From positions 1-64,000 of the forward strand of contig LLCB01000128.1 in assembly GCA_001414345.1 (NCBI GenBank): a stretch of 64,000 nucleotides of DNA. Reading direction: 5' to 3'. Of the stretch, positions 1 to 11,046 are shown piece after piece. Under the pieces are notes generated by a model, which was not told where the DNA came from, made no database searches, and saw only the letters and a program-made list of their open reading frames with translations. Position numbers and translations under genes: made by a program. Within the stretch, counting starts at the first letter, position 1. Each line of letters starts with the position of its first letter. This DNA comes from Hymenoscyphus infarciens (lineage: Eukaryota; Ascomycota; Leotiomycetes; Helotiales; Helotiaceae).

Positions 1-472
1 AGATTCTCTCTTAATTTAAGAGTCTTTTAAGCTTATTTAGTAGATAATATTAATATTTAATAGTCTAGATAACTAAATATATCTATATAATATATATTAA
101 AGTATACTAGCTAGTAGAAATATAACTAAATAGAAGATTCTCTCTTAATTTAAGAGTCTTTTAAGCTTATTTAGTAGATAATACTAATATTTAATACTCT
201 AGATAACTAAATATATCTATATAATATATATTAAAGTATACTAGCTAGTAGAGATATAACTAAATAGGAGATTCTCTCTTAATTTAAGAGACTTTCAAGC
301 TTATTTAGTAGATAATACTAAGACTAGATACTTTAATATATATTATATAGATTTATTTAGTTATCTAGAGTATTAAGTATTAATATTATCTATTAAATAA
401 TCTTAAAAGTCTCTTAAATTAAGAGAGAATATTCTATTTAGTTATCTAGAGTATCTAGTATTAGTATTATCT
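1..472. repeat. 134-bp tandem repeat followed by an inverted copy
   Basis: Three head-to-tail copies of a 134-bp AT-rich unit start at 1, 135 and 269, each opening with the same agattctctcttaattt motif. From about 331 to 432 the unit returns in reverse orientation, and part of it continues to about 472. The copies differ mainly by C/T and G/A changes. The array would form long hairpins. No coding potential is seen. Its parent element is unknown, and the left end lies outside the window. Confidence 0.85.
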
Positions 473-1640
473 ACTTAATAAAAGATTAGCTCTTTAATTA
501 GTATTAAATTAGATTACTTTTTATATTACTTATATAGTATATATAAGAGTAAAAAGCCTTTAATATTAAGAGACTATTAAGCGTATTCGAGGTATTATTA
601 TAAAGCGCTAGTATTAAAAGTGTTAAAGTACTACCTCTCTATTATATATATCCTCCCTCCTATACTCTCTAGATCTTTATTATATATCTAGATCTTAAAT
701 AAGACTATTATTCTAGGTAGTAAAAAGAGTATTAGATCGTTCCTCTATATTTAATAATATCTTAATTCAAAAGTTAGAGCTAAATTAATCTTAGAAAAGT
801 AGGAGTATTATATTATAATAATCTTCTATAAAGTAATTAGAAGTATTAGGTATAGTAGACTATAAAGAATTAGTAAAAAGGCTCTTAAATTAAGAGGCTT
901 TACTTATATTACTAAGGAACTTACGCTTTACTAAATATACCTCTAAGAAAGCTTACTTATAATTATAACTATATTATAAGACGTTCTTCTTTAATTATAG
1001 ATTATATTATTATATATAATAAGCTAATAAAGTAAGTAAAAGCCTCTAAAAGTAAAAGGCTTTTAACTTATAGAATCGACTGTTAAGTAGTAGCCGCGGT
1101 AGCAGGAATAGCATTTAGTTGTCTTATTAGCTCTCTAAGTCCTATTAGTATTAATTTAAAACATTATATAACTATATATATATATTAGAATATTTCTTAA
1201 ATATATAAAGCTTATAAGACCGTCTAGGGTATATACTATAAGCGTTTAGCGAGATCTAGGTTATTAGTAGTAAAGAGGCTATTTATAGAACGCTTTCTAT
1301 TCTAATAAGCGTACTAGGCTTATAATCGAATACTATATATTAAAGAGTAATTAGTATATATTATTAGAGTACTTTAAAGCTTTTAGAAAGCTTCTAAGAG
1401 CCCTAGAAGTAGTAAGAGAGAGTAAATATTATAAGGTAAAAGAGAAACTTACTAGATGCTCTAAGAGTGTAATTTAGCTTATTCCTAGCTTTATATAACC
1501 TTACCGTTCGTAAAGGTGAATATAGAAGGTATATTAATTAATTTAAAGCTATTTAGAGACGAAAAAGAGATAGTTTACAACCGCGGCCGCGGTTAAAAGT
1601 GTGCCCAATACTCAAAAGTTACGTCGCGATTTAAGGTTAT
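473..1640. repeat. AT-rich, probably RIP-mutated repeat block without genes
   Basis: This stretch is very AT-rich, dominated by TA and short A/T runs, with stop codons in every frame. Composition changes sharply near 1640 to ordinary gene-like DNA. It is probably the remnant of a transposon degraded by RIP, but no recognisable protein motif could be read. Confidence 0.6.
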
Positions 1641-2525
1641 CTATACTTTTTTTTTTAGTAGGGTAAGCACGTGATTTACTAATTAGGCCTAGCGGGCTTA
1701 GCAACGCCAGGTTTCAGACCACGGTCCCACACCCAAAAACTATCAATCCGCCCCTAGAATCGTACCCGAAACATCACAGGGGCTGACCAGGGACTTTCCC
1801 GAAATAGCAACTTCAATAAATGCAAAAGGAACGCCACAACCAAGCGATAATTCATGTTGCACTGTACCAATCATGATCCAGGGTGTAATTGTCTTTCGGG
1901 ATGATATATTGCTTGATAATGAAGGCTAGAATTCGGTAGATTTTCGGAGTGTTTGACTGGAGTTGGGAACGAACGGATCTTTCTAGACCACCGTGAAGTT
2001 TGCTTTCGGGGAAAACCCGCTTCCAGACTCACGATGGCACGATGGGCATGCAAAGCAGCGGACAACGGCTCAACTTTCCAGAGAAGCAAAAATCCCAATT
2101 TCCTAGATTAAAGAGTGAAGAACAACGAGTGACCATCGCGAGACTGGATAATACGAAGTTTTCTCTCGGAAACCTCATCGCCGATTACCTCGTCACTGGC
2201 TCTGTTCCAGAGGGACCCAAAACCACGGTGGAATAAGGTCATCGTGTTACGAACACTGCCAACAGAACACGCGTTTAAAAACAAAATTCAGTGAAGCCAG
2301 ACAAGAAAATATTTGAATGTAGCATGATGGTGGTATTATCAAATCGCTCGCTCGCTCTAAAATCAGAAATGCACGCCTCTCGTGTCGCATTCAACAACAA
2401 CATAAACCAGAGAGAGAAACAGACTAAAGTATAAATGCCCATCCCCCAAGACAAAAGTCAATCAATCCCAGCTATATCCAGCCATTTGAAACTCCAGTGT
2501 AACCAAACTATTATACAATATCACC
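1641..2525. other. Intergenic stretch, nothing recognised
   Basis: Normal base composition with short open frames on both strands that lack family resemblance. The right part should hold the 3' untranslated region of the minus-strand LtrA-like gene that ends at 2526. Confidence 0.6.
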
Positions 2526-4636
2526 TTATCGGGAGTACGCAGTGTTCTGGGTATATCCACCAGGCTGCGCATATCCAGTTTGCTGCTGATTTGGGAAGTA
2601 ACCCGGCGAAGCCTGAGGAACTCCAGCGTAGCCTGAAGGCGATGGCGTGTATTGTTGGACCGTGATTTGAGGACTCATTTTATAACTCTCTCCGTGGTCT
2701 TCACTTCCAACTCCATCGTGTTCATCGTGTTCATCGTGGCCATGTTTCTTCTCTGGGGGTGGGATCGCGAATCTGCGCTTGAAGTTCCAAACACCAAGAA
2801 TGCGAATGAAACGATCGAAGGCGACGATCGCTAGGAGAAACCCACAAATAATGGTCACGATATATGGGGATGTAACGAGGCCAAAAAAGGCCTTGGCTTG
2901 GAATATCAAGCACCCGACTCCGGCGGAGAGGAAAACGACCGCAAGTCGGAAGCCGAGGCGGACATATTCAAGGAAATCACGCTTCTTGGTTCGAATGATG
3001 AAGAGGAAGACCAGCAACATGAAAAGCGAGACGGTGACTGAACCCCATAGATATGCGTAAGTTGTTCGCATCGTGTGTCTGTAATCGTCCTCGGCATACT
3101 TTTTTCCTTCAGGTGGGTCGATGTTGAAGCGCTTGTAAATGCCCTTGATTAAATACACGGCAATGTTGTAGACATAGGAGTTCTCATTTGTCATATCGCA
3201 AAATCCTGGGTCATCTTCTGTGCCTGCTGGCTTGGTGGTGAGGGTTTCGTTGAGATAAAATTGTACGATGTCGTAGTTTCGAGGGTCGTAGGACTCAATC
3301 TTCAGCTTTTGTGCTGTTTCGTTGATCTTTATGACGAAATCGGTTGCATTGGTCGCGGTGGTGTTTTTTATACAGAGGGCTGTGACATCGTTCATGAAAC
3401 TTTGCTGTTTTCGAAGAGCGTTGAAGAATATAGCCATTCTGTTGGATCCTTCGACGACGCCGACAAGTCCCAAGTGCAGGAAAAAGTGAGACCAGGCCCA
3501 CCATTGTTGCTTGATGCTTCCCATATGAGCTCCACTACAGAATCCAGTCAGTTATGCTACTTATGAAGGGGTAGGAGCAAGATCCAGCGATTAAAGACTT
3601 ACTGAGGATGGTTATCAAAGTATAAAGTCCAAACCAACAACTATGAATAAAAGATTAGCGAATGAGTGTACAGAGAGGGAAATGAAAGCATCGACTCACC
3701 AGCATTATGATGATAGATACCATCTCGACCACACCACCAACACTTGGCTTCGAAGTTGTTGGCCATATGAGGCCGGCAGTTTTTGTGCTGCCAATCACGC
3801 CTTCGCCGATGATAATCATTGTCAGGAGAGACAACCGCTCCGCCATGTGGGATTCCTTGAAACTCAGCATTCTCCATATCGAGGAGTATACGAGGATCAA
3901 AATTGACTCGAGAGGTAGGACGATCCACCAGATTTGATGAGCTTTAGAAACCGACTTGTCATTGAAACGAGAAAATGTCGATAAAAGAGCACCTCCTGAT
4001 GCGAACAGGGTGACGATGATCAAGATAAATGGTGCGATGAGGTTTCTATGCTTTCTAACAACAAAGCCACCCACGATAGCATACTGAATTGCCAGGAAGA
4101 ACCTTGAGATTCCCATGACAATTGCTAGGGTCTTGTATACGCGGTATCCCTTGACTGACGCATAACTTCCAGGTTCAAAACTGAATCCGACGACAGCAAG
4201 CAGAACGAAGAAAATGAACTGGTAGAGCTTGCAGAATCGTTCGAATACCGAGTCAGCAGCAAAGCGGACGTCGAAAATAGTAATTTGGAACCAGGTAGAC
4301 CATAGGATTACAAAGAAGCCAACATATGATAGTAACGAGGCGCTGGTGGTGATTTCGTGGTAGGAGGTGAAAGTCGCAAGATTGGCAACGAAGAAGAGGT
4401 CGAAGAACAGCTCAATCATGCTAGCTTCATGTCGAACGTGAAACGATTTGAACTTTTTGCCCTGGAGGCCTTCGAGTGGGTTGACAAGCCATGGCAAGGA
4501 CTCTTCCTTTCTCGCGTTGAAAAGCTTTCTGTTAACTGTTAGCTAGCGATGCTGTCTTCAGGTACGAGTTCACTCACTGTGCACTTTGACTGGCCGGTGG
4601 TTTACCCGAGGACAGGAATGGCGTTGCGATCGACAT
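2526..4636 (-). CDS. LtrA-like (low temperature requirement A) membrane protein
   Basis: Four exons on the minus strand (4636-4578, 4528-3700, 3640-3603, 3534-2526) join to a 644-residue protein. All three introns have GT-AG ends (GTGAGT, GTGAGT, GTAAGT donors) and the frame is kept throughout. The family signature follows the start, with HVRHEASMIELFFDLFFVAN near residues 45-65 and TLYFDNHP and W-x-H-F-F-L-H in the middle. There are many hydrophobic helices in both halves and a hydrophilic tail rich in His, Asp, Pro and Gln. LtrA-like proteins are multi-pass membrane proteins that are widespread in fungi and bacteria; their molecular function is not established. The start at 4636 opens exon 1, which is only 59 nt, and was chosen because it splices in frame to the core. 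The gene looks intact and stands alone between intergenic stretches. Confidence 0.9.
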
Positions 4637-6080
4637 CTTGGCAAACTGGACGTTGAGATTATTGAAGGTACTCGTACACAAGAGAGAGCCAAGAAGGATA
4701 TATCTGGGGGTTCCAGACTTTAAGAGAGGCCTGGGTCTACTCCGTTCTAGGGTACCAGTGCGGCTGAGAAGTGGATCGCTTAAGATGCCCCGTGGTTGGT
4801 CAAGTTGCTACGAAATCCTTCACTTGAATAACCTTTAGCCCCTGTTGCCCGTGGATTCACAGCCCCTTGCGCCTCTGAATGAACCACTGAGGTCGCCTAG
4901 CTCGTACCTACTCACGTAGAGAAATCTCCCACGCCTGTTTCAAAGAAGTAACCTCCTCGTACCAAGCTCAAGCCATTCAATTTTAAAACTGTGCCATATT
5001 ATTCCTAGCTCTTCCTATGTGTTGGCGGGGAATCACGTCTCTCGTGATTTGGAAAACTATTAGTTACCTGGCGGAGTACCGTAGGTCGCTCAGTGAAGAC
5101 CTAAGCGCGACCAATATAACGTCAACTCCATACCTTCATGTCAAAACATCGAAATGAAGCATCTTCAATGCCATTTCGGGCACTCGGCCATCCAACACGT
5201 GAATCCTTCTCTCACCGCAGCTAGACGACCAATCAAGAATTGTCAAGCCAAAACATAGCCACCACGGTCTGAGAGAAGAGCGAGAATGGAATTTCCGAAA
5301 ATAGACCTTCATTGACTGGATGCTATATTCAGTAGATTCGGGAAATCGTGCGCGATTATTGCGTATCGTGCAATCGTGACGTTCCAGCCGCGAGACTCCC
5401 TCGACACGGGAATGTATCGGAACGCACGTCGTTGGGATTTGCTTTTTTAGGACCATGAAATGAAAATTTCCTCATGTTTCCCTAACGCCATCTCGTGGAA
5501 CTGGTTGATAGGTTCTTCTCTAGTCTGTCTGTGCCACCGGCGTCTGCAGGCTGACACGCGCCGCAATCTAGATGAGTTGGGCGCGGAATATTAGTGGCTG
5601 TGGTTGCGAGTGTGTAAGCCTTGCTTTCCCTCGTCCAAGGAGGTTTCAGAAAGGGGGTCGAGTTGAAAAGATATAAAGAAGATCCAAGGAGGGGGCGTGT
5701 TTCTGGAATTAGCCCACTGCCAAGACTTTCTACAAGATATGGATTTCCGCGTATTAAAACGTGATCAAGGTCATGCGAGTTACCTCTTTCAGTAACAAAA
5801 GCGGTAGTAAGTATTTCTGGTTTGTGTCGAGGGTAATTCAAGTATTGAAACCCCAAAGTCCAAAAAGCAAAACTCAAAAATCAAAAAAATCCAACTATAT
5901 CGAGAGCAAATTGTTCACTGACCATTAGAGGCCAGACTATGAATTTACACCCAAACTTCGTCCCAATTCTATTACATACCCCAACTCCAAATCCCAATTC
6001 CAAACTCCCAGATCATTAATCTATCAATCATCACACTCTCAACCTATTATCCCTCTCTATCTCCCCCACCCCTCCCAGTG
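4637..6080. other. Intergenic stretch, upstream side of the LtrA-like gene
   Basis: Ordinary composition. It should contain the promoter of the minus-strand LtrA-like gene just right of 4636. Open frames here, including one of about 130 codons at 5482-5877, show no domain, no splice structure and no compositional support. I see no supported gene. Confidence 0.55.
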
Positions 6081-6861
6081 TAGGGAATACGTATAGTTTT
6101 TAAAGAACTAACTGTACTAACTTGCTATATAGTTGGTTTTTAGGAAATTTTACTTAGTTTTGAATTACTTATCTAAAACTGCAGTTAGTACAGTTTATAA
6201 ACTAAGTAGCTTTTAAATATTATATAATAATATATACTAATATATTAAAATTTTATAGTTTTAGAAAGACTATAAGCCTAGAAAAGAGATAAACTAAGCT
6301 CTTTTAGATAAGATTATTTTTTCTAGCCTTTCTATTAGCTTATAATAGGTTCTTACGTAACTAGTAGTTATATAGAGCTATTATTCCTAATATAGTAGAA
6401 TAGCGAATTATTCTACTAGTTAATTCTTATATCTTTTATCTTACTAGTATAGTAGTTAAAGCTATTTCCTCTATAGCTATTATATAGCTAGGCTTTTACT
6501 ATCTATTTTATAATAAACTTTAGATTTATTAGTAGTATTATTATTCTAATAATAATATTAATATACTACTAAAAGAAGCTTAGATACTCTCTAAGAGGCT
6601 AGCGAGAGTTCCTTAACCTATGCTAAAGACACGCTAATCTCTTATATCCTTTACTTTTATCTAAGCTAAGGTCTAGGTAGCCGCTAGTACTAAAGAGCTA
6701 CTTTTATAATACTTTTTACCTAGAGTTTTTAAAACTACGATAGTTTACGTAGTTAGTTTTATTGATTTATTACTTAGTTCTACTAATAGTACTAAAACCG
6801 TAGTATAGTTTAGTATATTCAAAACTAGACGAAAACTACGAAAACTATACTATTCTCTATA
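6081..6861. mobile_element. Possible TIR element remnant
   Basis: The left end reads tagggaatacgtatagtttt. The reverse complement of the right end, near 6840-6861, reads tagagaatagtatagttttc, so the two form an imperfect inverted pair of about 22 bp. The interior is AT-rich with no readable protein. Both ends sit next to TA dinucleotides. The pairing is short and imperfect, so this is a tentative DNA-transposon remnant. Confidence 0.35.
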
Positions 6862-8340
6862 CTAACCTCTTCGCTTCTCTCTACTATCACCTCTACTACC
6901 CTAACTACCTCAACCCCCCGAATCCCTACTCTAAGCTCTACCTCTAGCATGTCCTCTATAATCCCCCTCTATACTCGAACAAACATCCCTAGCAACCTTA
7001 TTCCTATGATAATAATCTCTACCTCTATAATACCTGTTATACGAAGAATATATAGCTATATACCTAGCCTTACTAATAAACCGATCGTCTTCTTAGACTT
7101 CTATATATTTCTTAGGACGTTTCTTATAATACGGATTATTTACAGGTGTTACGAGGAAATTTATCACCGGATAGATAGTAGTGATTTTAAGGATTTTAAG
7201 AGTTATCTCGTGCCTAGGTAGAGTAGAGTGTTCTAGTGACTTATTACCTAGTTTATAATAGATATAAGGCAGAGAGTAGAGGAGAGAATAGGTAGGTACC
7301 TAGGAGAAGTAGGTCGAGAAAGTAGCTAACGAACGATTTATTATCTATCTTTAAAACAATTAGTGCTTATAATAATTCTTTTATTTTATTTTTTAAATTA
7401 CTTCTTAAACACCTATTCTATCTTCCTACCTCGAAATCGCGATAAGAAGAGAGGAAGAACGCTCGTCCTTACTAGGTCTATATAACGAATAAAAGCTAGG
7501 AATATATTTAGAATATTCACGATTTTCCACGGATAAAATACCCTTTGAATTATTTAAGAATAAGGAGCGTTTAGAGTATAAATAGCAGTTGTTTATTTAT
7601 AAATATTCTATATTCTCTACTCTTTTAGTATAGTTTCCTACTTATCTAAATATATATGAAAATCCCTTAAAATTATCCGCTTTAGTTGCTTTCGTTATCT
7701 CGATTAGGCTACGCTGAGGTGTTTCTAGGCTAAAAAAGTAGATAAATTATTAAATAAGATAAAAAGAGTAGAGTCTTTTAAACTCTTTCAACGTCGAAAC
7801 CTTGGTTTAAAGGTTACGTATATAATGTTTTAGAAAGTGGAGTGTTATATAATACTCTTTAATATAATAAAGAGTAGAGACGATAGTAATCTATTAATAA
7901 TAATTAAAAGTAAGTGAATTTATAGTTTAGTTATATTTAAATATATATATAAAAAGGGAGTAAAATTCAACTTATATAAACTCTCTATACTAAGACCTAG
8001 GGAGCGGATATTAAGCTTAATAAATAGAAACTATTCGTAATATATTCATTTAAGCTCTTATCGCTTAAATAATCGCTTAAATACTATATATTTATTTAAT
8101 ATTTATAATAAATAATTAATATTTTATTTATTTATTCGTTATATAGACCTAGTCTCTACTTCTCACTTCAAACACCTTAGGTTAGGCATTTCCTCTCCTC
8201 TCCCTCAAACTTCGCTTCCGCTAGTAAATTTACGTCCCCGAGGGTTTAGGTTCTCTTTATTCCTAGTAGTCTTAATACGTACAATTAATCTCTTAGTATC
8301 CGCTTCCAATCCATCTCTCATATCTTAAAAAGTCGTAAAT
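6862..8340. repeat. AT-rich repeat-like block
   Basis: AT-rich DNA with stops in all frames, apart from a 90-codon open frame at 6949-7221 that is low-complexity and unlike any family I know. It is probably RIP-degraded repeat DNA. GC content recovers near 8340. Confidence 0.5.
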
Positions 8341-8622
8341 ATTAGTATCCCCAATGTTATTAATACAGGCTATCTATTGCTTCACAAATAGCCAACAAAA
8401 AACTCAAAGGAAACCCACCCGGCCTTCTTATCCTCCATAACCCCCTGTCTCAACACTCCTCCTCACCTCCTCGCCCCCTCCCAAATCTAAGCCTCATCAG
8501 TCAAAAACAGTCAAAAGACGTCAAACCCCATAAAAACAACCCACCACAGCCAGCCCAATACAAAACCAAACATCCAAAACACTCCCTATGAGTGCTTAAA
8601 CCTCACTAGTACAAGCTAGCTA

Positions 8623-8762
8623 ACATCACACCTACCCAACATCACACCTAGCCAACATCACACCTACCCAACATCACACCTAGCCAACATCACACCTAGC
8701 CAACATCACACCTACCCAACATCATACCTAGCCAACATCACACCTAGCCAACATCACACCTA
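8623..8762. repeat. 16-bp minisatellite, about 8.7 copies
   Basis: Tandem copies of acatcacacctaSCCA run without gaps. The variable base splits copies into a CCC type and a GCC type in mixed order. One copy has a C-to-T change (atcatacc). Just downstream, at about 8905-9000, lie a (tagac)n run and a run of (TTTTTG)n. Confidence 0.95.
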
Positions 8763-9711
8763 AATCAACAGCACATCTCACAACAGTCTCAAGAGCGCCC
8801 TAAAGACACAAGAAAGATTCACCTTTCGTACAACCAACGTATTGGAAGAAGATAGAAAAGAGACCGAACCGGTGCGGAGACCCCGATTTCTGCCTGCTTC
8901 CCTCCTAGGTAGACTAGACTAGACTAGACCTACATCTAGGTTGTTTTTGTTTTTGTTTTTGTTTTTGTTTTTTTGTTTTTGTTTTTTTTTTGTTTTTGTA
9001 TTATTCTAGGCTGGAAGAAGCAGGCCCCCCTCGCTCAACTTTAAGATTCCCTTAGAGACTGTAGAACAAGTAAACGTAATTCCTAATTGTTCTAAATACC
9101 CAAGGTAAATATCCCACATTATTCTAAGTAGCTAGGACAATTCTTCTGAGTTACTCTAACAAGGGGTTGGAACATTGAAACTAGATAGGCAGGTACGAAC
9201 CTGACAAGATTTTATTTTTTCGCCCACTTTTACTCAGCACATGATGCGATGAAACTCATATGTACGTACATACACCGAGTAAGTCTCAACCTAATTCATC
9301 ACCACAAAACCATGGCTCTTGATAAACTATTACATTAAGTACTATCATCGACAAGTGCAGTCCACCCCCATTCATTACAAATAAAATATTGTGCGTAGGT
9401 GACCCCCCCTCCCAAAGGTCCAACCACTTTTCTCTCCCCTCTTTTCTTTTCGAAAAAGATTTCCTCACGAGACTATTACATCTGCATATCCCTCAGATTG
9501 AGCAAAATTGTCTCCCAACTTCAAACTCGGCTTGATTCTCCCTTCTCGCGACTCGGTCCTCGGACCCTCTTTCATATATCAGCCCATGATCCCATTATCT
9601 CGCGAACTGTACTCTAGTCGTATTGCTGTTGTATCCTCAAAATTTCATAACAGGCTTCCAAAATCTGCATTACGATTCGAGTCGTCCAAAATTATGGTCC
9701 TCCCCCATTCA

Positions 9712-11046
9712 TCACCTGATTTCGTGTGTAATGATCGTTGTCGCCGTGATCCCAAAGCTCCAGTCCGACTCCTCAACTTTCTCATCGTTCAAGTACAACT
9801 CGCTCTCACTCATCTCCCCGCCACAAAACACACTGAACCGTCCACGGAAAATATTCTTCTCCGCTTGACTGCAACCCGCTGAGATTTCTGTCGTCACTCC
9901 AATCCTCGTCAGCCCAAGCATTTCGGCGAATTCAACCGTGTAATCCTGTGCCTTGACTCTGTTCCCGGCCTTTGGCATGTAGGTGCTATCGTTCGAGTCT
10001 CGTCCGTCGGAGTCGAGGTCGGTATCGAATCGTTTTCTCGCGAAGAAGAAGGAATTTTTGACGAGTGGACGGAGGGTGGCGATGTTGGATGCTGTGATTG
10101 CGATGGCGGGTTCGACCATGGACCATTTTACCAAGTTGATTCCTTCCCATGACCAGTCGTCTGTGAGTGTTAGGCTTCGGATGTAGACGATTCGGACGAT
10201 GGTTGCGGAACTCGCGCTTGAGAAAGAGTGTCAGTAACGGGGTTTCCGTGCATAAGGTTACGAGAACACAAAATAATTGTCTGGGAACAGAGGTGCAAGC
10301 TTACAAGAAACCCAGGGAAAGAATCAAGATGACGGACAATTTGGTTCTTGGGTTCATCATCATTCTGTAGACGAAAAAAATTGGTAGAATCCCAAATGCC
10401 CAGTCGGTAAGAGCAGACATTGCAGCATGAGCATATGTTACATTCGCCAGAATGTCGCCGTGTAGACATTTACCTGCACCGCCTTCATATTGATTCCACA
10501 GATAGTTGATTGGGATGCACTGAAAGAGGAGGAAAAAGAAGTACATGGTGCTGATCACCATCACCACAGTGATAGTCGTATATATGGTCCATATCTGGTA
10601 GCGTTTGCTCGACAGGCGAAGGAAATACACGCCGATGGAGAGTTTCGTGACTGCTGTGCAGCTAACGTAGAGGAACTCGCAAATAAAAATGTACTGTACT
10701 TCATCAGTACATATCAAGCCCCGGACACTCTCCCCTTTATACCTTGAAGCCAATCTCCATGTCCATCGATGGGATGTTGTACATGTGAGCACCAAGCCCG
10801 AAATCAATCGCCTGGAGACAGAGAACACAGAGTGTCGTGAGCAAGATCTGCCAAAATTAGTGACACTCATTGAAGGAATTACATGAGACCAACCATAGAA
10901 GCTACCATCAACCAATCTTCTCGTCCGAAGAATTTCAGAATCCGGGTCCTTACATATAGTCGTAGAGAGAAGGAGAGCCAGGTCAGAAACAAAGCCATCA
11001 CGGCAATGCCTGTGACTTGTGCCCCGCGAGTCACTCCGGTATACAT
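9712..11046 (-). CDS. Fungal rhodopsin-domain (PTH11-like) integral membrane protein
   Basis: Four minus-strand exons (11046-10894, 10847-10743, 10693-10305, 10216-9712) give a 383-residue protein. Seven hydrophobic segments can be read: around residues 12-32, 45-65, 88-112, 120-148, 168-198, 206-228 and 245-265. Family marks include GREDWLM after helix 1, a Y-x-H-x-x-x-x-x-x-D-W segment before helix 6, and an acidic C-terminal tail. The fold matches the fungal rhodopsin-domain family of seven-helix membrane proteins, which includes PTH11-type receptors and proteins near secondary-metabolite clusters. No CFEM domain is present. Ligand and role are unknown. Intron 1 uses an unusual GTTGGT donor; the others are GTATAA and GTAAGC. 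The gene appears intact. Confidence 0.88.

Noticed and set aside
5482..5877. 131-codon minus-strand frame
   Set aside because: No domain or gene context. It resembles chance open frames in this intergenic stretch.
6949..7221. 90-codon frame with a membrane-like look
   Set aside because: Ile/Tyr-rich composition comes from AT-rich DNA; there is no recognisable family and it lies inside a repeat block.
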